A DNA stretch of 30,715 bases from an uncultured bacterium (GCA_903896585.1 CAITYI010000188.1:1-30715), one strand, 5' to 3'; positions 14,437 through 22,709 are shown, counted from the stretch's first letter. Notes: generated from the letters alone by a model not told the origin. Numbers and translations: made by a program.

Positions 14437-15735
14437 CTATTTCAGGAAGCCTTCGTAGTTGCGCTGCTGGAGTTGAGCCTGAATCTGCTTGACAGTGTCC
14501 AAGCCGACACCCACCATGATCAAAAGGCTGGTGCCACCGAAAATAAACTGCGTGGAAACACCCAAGAAATCGAAGGCGAAGACCGGAATGATCGCAATCA
14601 AGCCGAGGTAGAGCGATCCGGGAGCCGTCAAGCGAGTCAGGACATAATCCAAATACTCAGCTGTCGGACGCCCTGCTCGAATTCCAGGAATAAAACCGCC
14701 GTACTTCTTCATGTTGTCCGCAACTTCAGTTGGATTGAAGGTAATCGAGACATAGAAGTAGCAGAAGAACACAATCAGAAGGAAGTACGTTCCGAGGTAT
14801 ACCGGCCCTGAACCCGTTCCGAAGTTTCGCTCAAGCCACTGAGCCCACTCAGCTTGACTGCCTGAGAGTTGAACAAACAGCGTCGGCAGGAAGAGCAGTG
14901 ACGAAGCGAAAATAACCGGGATAACACCCGCCATGTTGACTTTCAGCGGAATGTAAGTGGATGTGCCGCCATACATCCGGCGACCGACCATGCGCTTGGC
15001 GTACTGCACGGGAATGCGTCGTTGAGCTTGCTCAACGAAGACCACGAAGGTGATAACGACAAGACCGATCAACATGGTGATCGCGAAGGTGAGAACCCCG
15101 CGGCTACCAAGGATATTGGCGAACTGAGCCGGGATGACCGCAATGATCGAAGTGAAGATCAGCACCGACATGCCGTTGCCCACACCGCGCTCTGTGATCA
15201 GTTCACCAAACCACATGATGACTGCGGTACCTGCAGTCATGACGGTAACCATGACGAGCATGACCCAAATCGCCTGGTTGGGAATCAATTCCTCGTTACA
15301 GCCTTGGAAGAGTGCACCGGGTGAACGTGCCAGTGAAAGGATCGCGGTGGATTGCAAAATTGCCAACCCAATGGTCACGTAGCGGGTGTACTGCGTGATC
15401 TTGGCTTGACCGGCTTGACCGTCTTTCTTCAGCATTTCCAGCCGTGGAATAACAACCGTCAGCAACTGCAAAATAATGCTCGCCGTGATGTACGGCATGA
15501 TTCCCAATGCGAACACGGAGAGTTGGAGCAATGCTCCACCGCTGAAGAGGTTGATCAGGGCGTAAACCGAGTTGTCCTGCACCGTGTCGATACACCGTTG
15601 AATTGCCGAGTAATCCACACCCGGGGTCGGCAGGACCGAGCCCAGGCGATAAATCGCCAGCAAGCCAAGAGTGAACAGAATCTTCTTGCGAAGATCCGGT
15701 GTACGCAGGGCATCGCCAAACGCACTGATGTGCAT
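14437..15735 (-). CDS. secY: Protein translocase subunit SecY
   Basis: 432-residue channel subunit of the Sec translocon with ten membrane segments. It begins with the amphipathic FGDALRTPDLRKKILFTLGL and shows the signature near TM2 (GIMPYITASIILQLL) and the cytoplasmic loops RGVGNGMSVLIF and YAKRMVGRRMYGG. A strong GCAGGAGGC site precedes the ATG. It lies 12 bases after rplO. The secreted protein further along the cluster would use this channel. Confidence 0.98.
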   Translation of the reverse strand: MHISAFGDALRTPDLRKKILFTLGLLAIYRLGSVLPTPGVDYSAIQRCIDTVQDNSVYALINLFSGGALLQLSVFALGIMPYITASIILQLLTVVIPRLEMLKKDGQAGQAKITQYTRYVTIGLAILQSTAILSLARSPGALFQGCNEELIPNQAIWVMLVMVTVMTAGTAVIMWFGELITERGVGNGMSVLIFTSIIAVIPAQFANILGSRGVLTFAITMLIGLVVITFVVFVEQAQRRIPVQYAKRMVGRRMYGGTSTYIPLKVNMAGVIPVIFASSLLFLPTLFVQLSGSQAEWAQWLERNFGTGSGPVYLGTYFLLIVFFCYFYVSITFNPTEVADNMKKYGGFIPGIRAGRPTAEYLDYVLTRLTAPGSLYLGLIAIIPVFAFDFLGVSTQFIFGGTSLLIMVGVGLDTVKQIQAQLQQRNYEGFLK

Positions 15736-15747
15736 GGTGCCTCCTGC

Positions 15748-16188
15748 TTAGAGTTCGGTTGTGGACCCGCCTGCGGCAATGATCTTGTCACGAGCAGTTC
15801 CGGAGAACTTATCCGCCGTCACATTAACCTTCACTGAGATGTCCCCCAGCCCCAAAACCTTGACCAACTCGCCCTTGCGGACAGCGCCCGCGGCAACGAG
15901 GTCAGCGACGGAGATATTTCCGCCTTCGGGGAAGAGTCTCTCAATGGCGGCCACGTTCACGACCTGGTACTCCTTGGAATTGGGGCTGGTAAAGCCCTTC
16001 AACTTCGGAAGACGCATGTGCAGGGGCATTTGACCACCCTCGAAACGCGCCGGTACCTGATACCGAGCCTTGGTGCCTTTGGTACCGCGTCCGGAAGTCT
16101 TGCCCTTGGAGGCTTCACCGCGACCCTTGCGAGTCTTGGCGGTCTTTGCCCCCGGTGCTGGACGTAAGTGATGCACTTTCAGGGTCAT
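15748..16188 (-). CDS. rplO: 50S ribosomal protein L15
   Basis: 146-residue L15, whose long Gly/Lys-rich N-terminal arm (HHLRPAPGAKTAKTRKGRGEA, GKTSGRGTKGTKAR) threads into 23S rRNA. The core FEGGQMPLHMRLPKLKGF and the C-terminal LVAAGAVRKGELVKVLG identify it. It starts 2 bases after rpmD, indicating coupled translation. Confidence 0.98.
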   Translation of the reverse strand: MTLKVHHLRPAPGAKTAKTRKGRGEASKGKTSGRGTKGTKARYQVPARFEGGQMPLHMRLPKLKGFTSPNSKEYQVVNVAAIERLFPEGGNISVADLVAAGAVRKGELVKVLGLGDISVKVNVTADKFSGTARDKIIAAGGSTTEL

Positions 16189-16190
16189 GG

Positions 16191-16373
16191 TTACTTAACC
16201 TCCTCAACGACCACGAGGTGCGCAACGGTGTTAACCATTCCGCGGAACTCGGGACGATCTTCTTTGACCACGGTGTCGCCGATCCGCTTGAGTCCAAGTG
16301 AACGCAAGGTATTGCGTTGATTACTCGTCCCGCCAATCTCCGACTTGATTTGAGTGACTTTGATTTGCGCCAT
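16191..16373 (-). CDS. rpmD: 50S ribosomal protein L30
   Basis: 60-residue bacterial L30: IKVTQIKSEIGG at the start, then LRSLGLKRIGDTVV and the VAHLVVVEEV end. The ATG overlaps the rpsE stop by one base (TAATG), so translation is coupled. Confidence 0.97.
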   Translation of the reverse strand: MAQIKVTQIKSEIGGTSNQRNTLRSLGLKRIGDTVVKEDRPEFRGMVNTVAHLVVVEEVK

Positions 16374-16966
16374 TACGCACCTGCCCCAGCTGCCCGAGCC
16401 CGCAAAAGTGCTGCCGGAGCAACAGCTTCGAGTGGGAGGCCGCGGCGAGCCGCGACTGCCTCAGGGGATTCAAGCATGTGGAGAGCTGCGACGGTGGCGT
16501 GCACAATGTTGATGGCATTGTCTGAGCCGAGTGACTTAGACAGAACATCGTGAATACCAGCACATTCCAACACTGCACGTACGGGACCGCCGGCGATAAC
16601 ACCGGTACCCGGTGCGGCTGGACGCAACATGACCACGCCCGCGGCAGCTTCGCCCGTGACGGGATGTGGGATCGTGCCCTGGATCCGCGGGACCTTGAAG
16701 AAACTCCGCTTTGCTTCTTCAACGCCCTTGGCAATGGCAGCAGGAACTTCCTTGGCCTTGCCGTAGCCGATACCGACATTGCCATCTCCATCGCCAACAA
16801 CGACCAGCGCGGTAAAACTGAAGCGCCGACCACCCTTGACCACTTTGGCAACCCGGTTGATCGCGACTACGCGCTCCAAGAATTGCGACTTCTCTTCACG
16901 AGGGCCGCGTTCCTTGCGGTCCCGACGATCGCCTCCTCCGCCACTACGGCGCGAAGTTTCAGACAT
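16373..16966 (-). CDS. rpsE: 30S ribosomal protein S5
   Basis: 197-residue S5, involved in decoding accuracy. An Arg/Asp/Gly-rich N-terminal extension of about 28 residues precedes the conserved ERVVAINRVAKVVKGGRRF and VVGDGDGNVGIGYGKA; the C-terminal domain has GTGVIAGGPVRAVLE. The KGGR loop, where spectinomycin-resistance changes fall in other bacteria, has the ordinary sequence. A GGAAGAGG site precedes the ATG. Confidence 0.98.
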   Translation of the reverse strand: MSETSRRSGGGGDRRDRKERGPREEKSQFLERVVAINRVAKVVKGGRRFSFTALVVVGDGDGNVGIGYGKAKEVPAAIAKGVEEAKRSFFKVPRIQGTIPHPVTGEAAAGVVMLRPAAPGTGVIAGGPVRAVLECAGIHDVLSKSLGSDNAINIVHATVAALHMLESPEAVAARRGLPLEAVAPAALLRARAAGAGA

Positions 16967-16990
16967 TGTTACCTCTTCCTGATACCGACA

Positions 16991-17374
16991 TTAGAAAGTG
17001 AGCCCGCCTTCGCGTGCACCCTCGGCGAGGGCGGCAACGCGACCGTGGTACTTGTGGCCACCGCGGTCAAAGACCACGGTGTCAATCCCGGCTTTCTTGG
17101 CGCGGGCCGCCAGTTCATTACCCACCTTGCGAGCTTTTGCTGTCTTGTCACCGTCGGAGCCACGAAGCTCGCTTTCCATGGTGGAAGCCGATGCCAGTGT
17201 CACACCCTTGGAGTCGTCGACAAGTTGCGCGACCATATGTCGGGCAGAGCGACGCACGACCAAACGAGGACGCGCCGTTGTGCCGGTCACCTTCTTGCGA
17301 ACGCGCAAATGACGGCGCTTTCGACCCACCGCAACTTTGTTGCCGGAGCCAAGCTTTGGGGCGAAGGAACTCAT
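16991..17374 (-). CDS. rplR: 50S ribosomal protein L18
   Basis: 127-residue L18, which binds 5S rRNA. RHLRVRKKVTGTTARPRLVV, then ARKVGNELAARAKKAGIDTV, and the final YHGRVAALAEGAREGGLTF are typical. The ATG overlaps the rplF stop (TAATG). Confidence 0.98.
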   Translation of the reverse strand: MSSFAPKLGSGNKVAVGRKRRHLRVRKKVTGTTARPRLVVRRSARHMVAQLVDDSKGVTLASASTMESELRGSDGDKTAKARKVGNELAARAKKAGIDTVVFDRGGHKYHGRVAALAEGAREGGLTF

Positions 17375-17910
17375 TACTTACCAGCCTTTCCGGCCTTGCG
17401 ACGGACATTTTCGCCTTCATAGCGAACGCCCTTGCCTTTATAGGGCTCTGGCTTGCGAATCTTGCGAATATTCGCCGCAACTTCGCCGACCTTCTGCTTG
17501 TCAATACCCTGTACCTTGAACTTCACCGGTGTCTCGACCACAAATGAGATGCCATCGGGTGCCGTGACCACAACCGGGTGGCTAAAGCCGAGGGCGAACT
17601 CGAGATCATTGCCCTTGGCGGCAACGCGGTAACCGGTACCCACAATTTCTAGGGTTTTTTCATAGCCGGTAGTTACCCCGGTGACCATGTTCGCCACTAG
17701 CGTCCGGGTAAGCCCGTGTAGTGAGCGTGACTGGCGTTCATCGTTAGGACGAGTGACAACAAGCTCACCTTCTTCTTGCTTGACCACAATGGGATCAGCA
17801 ACCGTGAGAGATAAAGTGCCCTTGGGTCCGACAATCGTGATGAAGCTGCCATCGATGGTGGCAGTGACACCCGCGGGAACGGGAACAGGGGCGCGACCAA
17901 TACGCGACAT
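17374..17910 (-). CDS. rplF: 50S ribosomal protein L6
   Basis: 178-residue L6 with two homologous alpha/beta domains, near the factor-binding site. It starts MSRIGRAPVPVPAGV and ends in the conserved KPEPYKGKGVRYEGE segment with a basic tail. The start at 17910 is favoured by a GGAGGAG site; an ATG at 17925 adds five residues and is unlikely. It lies 8 bases after rpsH. Confidence 0.98.
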   Translation of the reverse strand: MSRIGRAPVPVPAGVTATIDGSFITIVGPKGTLSLTVADPIVVKQEEGELVVTRPNDERQSRSLHGLTRTLVANMVTGVTTGYEKTLEIVGTGYRVAAKGNDLEFALGFSHPVVVTAPDGISFVVETPVKFKVQGIDKQKVGEVAANIRKIRKPEPYKGKGVRYEGENVRRKAGKAGK

Positions 17911-17918
17911 TTCTCCTC

Positions 17919-18317
17919 CTACCAAACGTAGGCGAGGACTTCCCCACCTACGCCTTTCTTTGCGGCCTGGCGGTCAGTGAGCAACCCGGTCGAGGTGGAC
18001 AAAATCGCAATGCCAAGGCCACCAAGAACCTTGGGCAGATTGGTGCTCTTTGCATAGACGCGCAAACCTGGCTTGGACACCCGTCGAAGTCCCGCAATGG
18101 AACGCTCACGGGATGGTCCATATTTCAAGTTAAGGGTCAGAGTTTTTCCGACCTCTGCATCGGCAATGTCGAAACTAGCGATGTATCCCTGCTCAGAGAG
18201 AATTTCCGCAATATGCCCCTTGATTTTGGAGTGGGGCATGGAGACGGTGTCGTGATACGCCGAATTCGCATTGCGCAGACGAGCAAGCATGTCCGCGATC
18301 GGGTCTGTCATTGTCAT
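17919..18317 (-). CDS. rpsH: 30S ribosomal protein S8
   Basis: 132-residue S8, a central-domain 16S rRNA binder. MTMTDPIADMLARLRNAN, MPHSKIKGHIAEIL and the C-terminal ILSTSTGLLTDRQAAKKGVG identify it. The start at 18317 has an AGGAAGG site about 10 bases upstream; a second ATG two codons on is equally conserved. The 62-base gap to rpsN has no notable structure. Confidence 0.97.
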   Translation of the reverse strand: MTMTDPIADMLARLRNANSAYHDTVSMPHSKIKGHIAEILSEQGYIASFDIADAEVGKTLTLNLKYGPSRERSIAGLRRVSKPGLRVYAKSTNLPKVLGGLGIAILSTSTGLLTDRQAAKKGVGGEVLAYVW

Positions 18318-18379
18318 GGCCGTGTGGCCTTCCTCGCCGTGGTTTCCCTAATGTATGGGGACCTGCAGCGTCGTGGGGT

Positions 18380-18565
18380 TTACCAGGAACTTTTTGTTAC
18401 TCCGGGGAGTTCACCTGCGTGAGCCATTTCGCGAACGCAGATGCGGCAGAGACCGAACTTGCGATACACAGCATGCGGACGACCGCAACGGTTACAGCGG
18501 GTGTATCCACGTACTTTGAACTTCGGTGTCTTCTGTTGCTTCTGAACCAATCCCTTTTTTGCCAT
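18380..18565 (-). CDS. rpsN: 30S ribosomal protein S14, zinc-binding short form (type Z)
   Basis: 61-residue S14 with the four zinc ligands Cys24, Cys27, Cys40 and Cys43 (CNRCGRPHAVYRKFGLCRIC). This is the compact zinc-dependent form; a longer zinc-free S14 under zinc-uptake control may be encoded elsewhere, as in other actinobacteria. A strong AAGGAGG site precedes the ATG, 3 bases after rplE. Confidence 0.98.
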   Translation of the reverse strand: MAKKGLVQKQQKTPKFKVRGYTRCNRCGRPHAVYRKFGLCRICVREMAHAGELPGVTKSSW

Positions 18566-18568
18566 TGC

Positions 18569-19159
18569 TCAGGCCTCCTTAAATGGGAATCCAAGAAGCC
18601 GGAGCAGCGCTCGACCTTCTTCGTTGTTGGTCGCCGTTGTCACGACTGTGATGTCCATGCCGCGAGTGCGATCAATTTTGTCTTGATCAATCTCGTGAAA
18701 CACCGACTGTTCGGTTAGTCCGAATGTGTAGTTGCCACGGCCATCAAACTGCTTGGGTGACAGACCGCGGAAGTCGCGAATACGTGGGAGTGAAACGCTG
18801 AGTAAGCGATCCAGAAATTCCCACATTCGATCGCCACGTAAGGTGACGTGTGCTCCGATTGGTTGGCCCTCGCGCAATTTGAATTGGGCAATGGACTGGC
18901 GGGCTTTTGTCACCTGAGGCTTCTGTCCGGTGATTTCGGTGAGATCTCGGATTGCGCCTTCAATTAACTTGGAGTCACGTGCTGCTTCGCCCACGCCCAT
19001 GTTGACCACAATCTTGGTTAACCCAGGAACCTGCATGATGTTCTTGAATTGGAATTCACTCTGCAAGGCCGGAACAATTTCCTCGCGGTAGCGGGCCTTT
19101 AGGCGGGGCATAGTTTTCGTTGACGATGAAGTCGCTGAGGTTGATGTCTCGGTAGTCAT
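18569..19159 (-). CDS. rplE: 50S ribosomal protein L5
   Basis: 196-residue L5, a 5S rRNA binder contacting P-site tRNA. A Ser/Thr-rich N-terminal extension of about 16 residues precedes the conserved PRLKARYREEIVPAL. GQKPQVTKARQSIAQFKLRE and the late DRTRGMDITVVTTATNNEE are diagnostic. The ATG at 19159 follows AAGGA; a start at the internal Met17 is possible but has no better ribosome site. Confidence 0.97.
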   Translation of the reverse strand: MTTETSTSATSSSTKTMPRLKARYREEIVPALQSEFQFKNIMQVPGLTKIVVNMGVGEAARDSKLIEGAIRDLTEITGQKPQVTKARQSIAQFKLREGQPIGAHVTLRGDRMWEFLDRLLSVSLPRIRDFRGLSPKQFDGRGNYTFGLTEQSVFHEIDQDKIDRTRGMDITVVTTATNNEEGRALLRLLGFPFKEA

Positions 19160-19171
19160 GTGTATCCGTCC

Positions 19172-19534
19172 TTAAATTTCTTTACCGGTACGACGTGAGA
19201 TCCGGACACTACGCTCGGCCTCGTAGGTGGAGCCGTCTGAGCGACGCTTCTCGACCTTCTCACGAATATGGCCCACCCGAGTTGCCTTACCGTCCTCAGG
19301 GTCGACCAGCATCACATTGGAAACATGAATAGGAGCTTCGGTGGTGATGATGCCACCGCTCTTTGCACCCCGGGCATCTTGACCAACTTTGGTGTGCTTC
19401 TTGATCCGGTTGACGCCTTCAACAATTACCTTGTCTGCTTCTGGGAATACATCGATAATTTTCCCCTGCACACCACGGTCTTTGCCAGAGATCACCAGTA
19501 CAGTGTCGCCTTTGCGAATATTCAAACCCGACAC
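19172..19534 (-). CDS. rplX: 50S ribosomal protein L24
   Basis: 120-residue L24 with the KOW motif IRKGDTVLVISGKDRGVQGK, followed by VIVEGVNRIKKHTK and a basic C-terminus. L24 starts 50S assembly and lines the exit-tunnel rim. The start is GTG, immediately after the rplN stop with no spacer, and is served by a GGAGG site inside the end of rplN. Confidence 0.97.
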   Translation of the reverse strand: MSGLNIRKGDTVLVISGKDRGVQGKIIDVFPEADKVIVEGVNRIKKHTKVGQDARGAKSGGIITTEAPIHVSNVMLVDPEDGKATRVGHIREKVEKRRSDGSTYEAERSVRISRRTGKEI

Positions 19535-19903
19535 TTACAACACCTCCGGAGCGAGGGAGATGATCTTCATGAACTTCTTCTCGCGCAGTTCGCGGCCCAC
19601 CGGCCCGAAAATACGAGTTCCTCGAGGTTCGCCATCACCCTTCAAGATTACTGCAGCATTTTCATCAAATCGAATATAGGAACCATCGGGACGACGGCGC
19701 TCTTTTTTGGTGCGCACAATCACCGCCTTGATTACTTCACCCTTTTTGACGCCGCCACCTGGGATTGCATCCTTGACCGTTGCAACAATGACATCGCCGA
19801 TACCTGCATACCGACGGCCGGAACCGCCAAGTACGCGGATGCACAAAATTTCCTTGGCACCCGTGTTATCCGCAACGCGTAGTCGCGATTCTTGCTGAAT
19901 CAC
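19535..19903 (-). CDS. rplN: 50S ribosomal protein L14
   Basis: 122-residue L14 at the subunit interface. MIQQESRLRVADNTGAKEI and the IGDVIVATVKDAIPGG and GTRIFGPVGRELRE segments are typical. The start is GTG with AGGAG upstream; an ATG 5 bases earlier is out of frame. First gene of the spc group, 53 bases after rpsQ. Confidence 0.98.
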   Translation of the reverse strand: MIQQESRLRVADNTGAKEILCIRVLGGSGRRYAGIGDVIVATVKDAIPGGGVKKGEVIKAVIVRTKKERRRPDGSYIRFDENAAVILKGDGEPRGTRIFGPVGRELREKKFMKIISLAPEVL

Positions 19904-19956
19904 TTCATTCTCCTGATCGTCTGCTGGTTCTCAACTGGTGAGCCTTGCCGAACTTG

Positions 19957-20229
19957 TTACTTGGCCTTTTCGAGGATTTCGACTATCCGCCAGCGCTTGG
20001 TTGCTGACAGTGGACGAGTTTCCATGAGAAGGACACGGTCACCGATACCCGCGGTATTGGATTCATCGTGTGCCTTGAGCTTGCTCGTGCGGCGCACAAC
20101 CTTGCCGTAAAGAGGGTGCTTGAAGCGGTCCTCAACTGCGACCACCACCGTCTTGTCCATTTTGTCGCTGACCACGAGTCCCTCACGGACCTTGCGATCG
20201 CCACGTTCATTCCTGGTTCCAACGCTCAT
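19957..20229 (-). CDS. rpsQ: 30S ribosomal protein S17
   Basis: 90-residue OB-fold S17: REGLVVSDKMDKTVVVAVE, then HPLYGKVVRRTSKLKAHDE and the RPLSATKRWRIVEILEKAK end. The ATG overlaps the rpmC stop (ATGA). Confidence 0.98.
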   Translation of the reverse strand: MSVGTRNERGDRKVREGLVVSDKMDKTVVVAVEDRFKHPLYGKVVRRTSKLKAHDESNTAGIGDRVLLMETRPLSATKRWRIVEILEKAK

Positions 20230-20462
20230 GCGGCACCTTCCTCACCTTCGAAGGGCGTGATGCCCAATTCACGTTCGCGCATGACCGTGTAAATACGGGC
20301 AATGTCTTTGCGCACAGCACGCAGGCGCCCATGGTTGTCTAGCTGACCCGTTGCACCTTGGAATCGAAGGTTGAACAGTTCTTCTTTGGACTCGCGCAAC
20401 TTCTCTGCAAGTGCTGCGTTGTCGAGATTACGGATTTCACCTGCTGGAGTTCCTACTGGCAT
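20226..20462 (-). CDS. rpmC: 50S ribosomal protein L29
   Basis: 78-residue helical L29 from the exit-tunnel rim, where SRP and trigger factor dock. Residues KEELFNLRFQGATGQLDN and VRKDIARIYTVMRERE are diagnostic; a short acidic tail follows. The ATG overlaps the rplP stop (TGATG) and the stop overlaps rpsQ (ATGA). Confidence 0.97.
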   Translation of the reverse strand: MPVGTPAGEIRNLDNAALAEKLRESKEELFNLRFQGATGQLDNHGRLRAVRKDIARIYTVMRERELGITPFEGEEGAA

Positions 20463-20884
20463 CAGTCTTCACCTGCTTCATCGCGCCGAACAATTCGACA
20501 CTTCATTGGGAGTTTGTGCATTGCACGAGTAAGTGCTTCGTGGGCAACCTTCTCGTCTGGGTAAGACAACTCGAACATCACGCGACCTGGCTTGACGTTG
20601 GCCACCCACCACTCAGGTGATCCTTTACCGGAACCCATGCGGGTTTCGGCAGGCTTCTTGGTCAATGGGCGGTCAGGGTAGATATTGATCCACACCTTGC
20701 CACCACGGCGAATATGACGAGTGATCGCAATACGAGAGGCCTCAATCTGGCGGTTTGTTACGTATGCGGGCTCGAGCGCCTGCAGGCCATAGGTGCCGAA
20801 AGTTACCTTGGTGCCACCTTTAGCCACACCACGGCGGGTGGGGTGGTGTTGCTTGCGATGCTTCACGCGACGGGGAATCAACAT
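20462..20884 (-). CDS. rplP: 50S ribosomal protein L16
   Basis: 140-residue L16, part of the A-site finger and tRNA region. MLIPRRVKHRKQHHPTRRG, then VTFGTYGLQALEPAYVT and the GSGKGSPEWWVANVKPGR loop identify it. Starts 2 bases after the rpsC stop. Confidence 0.98.
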   Translation of the reverse strand: MLIPRRVKHRKQHHPTRRGVAKGGTKVTFGTYGLQALEPAYVTNRQIEASRIAITRHIRRGGKVWINIYPDRPLTKKPAETRMGSGKGSPEWWVANVKPGRVMFELSYPDEKVAHEALTRAMHKLPMKCRIVRRDEAGED

Positions 20885-20886
20885 GA

Positions 20887-21741
20887 TTAGCCCTCCGTTG
20901 TTTCTGCTACTGGGACAACCGGAGCAGAAGCATTAGCTGCTTCTGTTTCTGCAATAGAGGCATTGACAACTTCTTCGGTCGCGATTGCAGCAGGTGTCAC
21001 AACCTCAGCAGGTACTTCGTCACGTGGAGAGCGCTCGGCAGGCTTATTGCGCTGTTGACCCAGGCGTGCGGTCGCAGCCGCCGCTTCGCGCTCGGAGCGC
21101 GTTGCGAGTGCTTCGCCCTTGTAGATCCACACCTTGACACCAATCCGACCAAATGTGGTGCGGGCTTCGTAGAAACCGTAATCGATGTCGGCACGCAATG
21201 TGTGCAGCGGAACCCGGCCTTCACGATAAAACTCGGTGCGAGACATTTCCGCGCCGCCGAGACGGCCACCAACCTGAACCCGAATTCCCTTGGCACCAGC
21301 CTTCATGGCACTTTGCATGCCTTTACGCATGGCGCGACGGAAAGAAACCCGACTCGAAAGTTGTTCGGCAATCCCTTGTGCAACAAGTTGCGCTTCCATT
21401 TCGGGGTTCTTGACCTCGAGAATGTTGAGTTGAACCTGCTTACCGGTCAGTTTTTCTAGATCACCACGAATGCGGTCAGCTTCGGCACCCCGCCGGCCAA
21501 TCACAATTCCGGGACGAGCAGTGTGAATATCCACCCGAACGCGATCGCGGGTACGCTCAATTTCGACTTTGGCTATTCCCGCGCGCTCCATGCCCTTACC
21601 CAAGAGGCGCCGAATAGCAACGTCTTCTTGGACATAGTCGCTGTAGCGCTGACCCTTCTTGGAGCTATCCGCGAACCACCTGGTGGTGAAGTCTGTGGTG
21701 ATACCTAGGCGGAAGCCATGTGGGTTAACTTTTTGACCCAT
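20887..21741 (-). CDS. rpsC: 30S ribosomal protein S3 with C-terminal extension
   Basis: 284 residues: a core of about 215 with the KH domain (39-107, RPGIVIGRRGAEADRIR) and the S3 C-domain (VSFRRAMRKGMQSAMKAGAKG, EFYREGRVPLHTLRADIDYG). A low-complexity Ala/Glu/Val/Thr tail of about 65 residues follows, as in many actinobacteria. S3 forms the mRNA entry and helicase site. The ATG at 21741 follows GAAGGGGTG; the gene begins 3 bases after rplV. Confidence 0.97.
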   Translation of the reverse strand: MGQKVNPHGFRLGITTDFTTRWFADSSKKGQRYSDYVQEDVAIRRLLGKGMERAGIAKVEIERTRDRVRVDIHTARPGIVIGRRGAEADRIRGDLEKLTGKQVQLNILEVKNPEMEAQLVAQGIAEQLSSRVSFRRAMRKGMQSAMKAGAKGIRVQVGGRLGGAEMSRTEFYREGRVPLHTLRADIDYGFYEARTTFGRIGVKVWIYKGEALATRSEREAAAATARLGQQRNKPAERSPRDEVPAEVVTPAAIATEEVVNASIAETEAANASAPVVPVAETTEG

Positions 21742-21744
21742 GGT

Positions 21745-22347
21745 TCACCCCTTCTTTCCTGCAGACGGATCTGCGGTCTTTTTAGCTGCGGTCTTTTTAG
21801 CTGCGGTCTTTTTAGCTGTGGTCTGGGTAGCAGCAGCCTTCTTCGCTGGAGCTGCTTTCTTAGCCGGAGCTGTATTAGCCGGGGCTTTCTTGGCGGGAGC
21901 TTTCTTGGCCGGAGCCGCGTCCGCAGCCTTCTTCGCTGGAGCTGCACTAGGTGCTGTTTTGGCTGGCTTGGCTGGCTTGGCTGGCTTGACCGCCTTAGCA
22001 ATCTTTGGCATTTCGATGCCGTCCGTCACCACAACGGTGATGTGACTGCTCCGCTTGCGAATCCGGTAGGCACGACCCTGGGCGCGGGGGCGGATGCGCT
22101 TCATGGTGGGGCCTTCGTCAACAAAGGCTTCACTAACACGCAGATCTTTGGTGTCCATGGCGTGGTTATTCGCGGCATTGGCAACTGCGCTTGCGAGCAC
22201 TTTGCCCACAGGCTCACTCGCTGCCTGCGGAGCGAACCGCAGCATCGCCTGGGCATCGTCGGCGTTCATTCCTCTAATGAGGTCGACCACTCGACGTGCC
22301 TTCATGGGCGTTACGCGGACGTACCGCGCTTGGGCCCTGGCTTCCAT
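21745..22347 (-). CDS. rplV: 50S ribosomal protein L22 with Lys/Ala/Pro-rich tail
   Basis: Residues 1-112 are a regular L22 (ARYVRVTPMKARRVVDLIRG; the beta-hairpin region with PRAQGRAYRIRKRSSHITVV) that lines the nascent-peptide tunnel. About 85 further residues are almost only Lys, Ala, Pro and Thr, in PAK, PAKKA and KKTAA repeats, much like histone H1-type tails. The DNA of the tail is itself repetitive (see repeats). Such tails occur on L22 of some actinobacteria; this one nearly doubles the protein. The ATG follows AAGGGGAAA. Confidence 0.97.
   Translation of the reverse strand: MEARAQARYVRVTPMKARRVVDLIRGMNADDAQAMLRFAPQAASEPVGKVLASAVANAANNHAMDTKDLRVSEAFVDEGPTMKRIRPRAQGRAYRIRKRSSHITVVVTDGIEMPKIAKAVKPAKPAKPAKTAPSAAPAKKAADAAPAKKAPAKKAPANTAPAKKAAPAKKAAATQTTAKKTAAKKTAAKKTADPSAGKKG
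21771..21815 (-). repeat. Three perfect 15-bp repeats in the rplV tail
   Basis: CTGCGGTCTTTTTAG (plus strand) is repeated three times head to tail, followed by a diverged fourth copy to 21830. It encodes KKTAA units of the L22 tail. Length changes would keep the frame. Confidence 0.9.
21962..21989 (-). repeat. Three 9-bp repeats in the rplV tail
   Basis: Tandem GGCTGGCTT-type 9-bp units encode the KPAKPAKPAK segment at the beginning of the L22 tail. Confidence 0.8.
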
Positions 22348-22427
22348 CGCTTTCCCCTTGCTTCTCGATTACTTCGTGTAAATGTGTGGTGGAACTGGGT
22401 TCTTATCTATTCGTGCGGTTGTGGCAC

Positions 22428-22709
22428 CTAGCGGCGCTTTGCCTTGCGGTCATCTTTGACGTGACCCTTGAACGTGCGGGTCGGTGCAAACTCACCGAGC
22501 TTGTGGCCAACCATGTTTTCCGAGATGAACACGGGAACATGCTTGCGGCCGTCGTGCACGGCGATCGTGTGACCGAGCATGACCGGAATCACCATGGAAC
22601 GACGAGACCACGTCTTGATCACGTTCTTGGATCCTGATTCATTTTGTGCTTCAACCTTCTTAAGTAGATGGCCGTCCACAAAAGGACCCTTCTTCAAACT
22701 GCGAGGCAT
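22428..22709 (-). CDS. rpsS: 30S ribosomal protein S19
   Basis: 93-residue S19 from the 30S head: MPRSLKKGPFVDGHLLKK, TWSRRSMVIPVMLGHTIAVH and VGHKLGEFAPTRTFKGH are diagnostic. It lies 14 bases after rplB and 80 bases before rplV. Confidence 0.98.
   Translation of the reverse strand: MPRSLKKGPFVDGHLLKKVEAQNESGSKNVIKTWSRRSMVIPVMLGHTIAVHDGRKHVPVFISENMVGHKLGEFAPTRTFKGHVKDDRKAKRR

Noticed and set aside
16550..17422. 290-residue plus-strand reading frame opposite rpsE and rplR
   Set aside because: Antisense shadow across two well-identified ribosomal genes; composition is not protein-like.
18318..18379. Possible regulatory element between rpsN and rpsH
   Set aside because: Only a short GGCC palindrome is present; nothing beyond chance.
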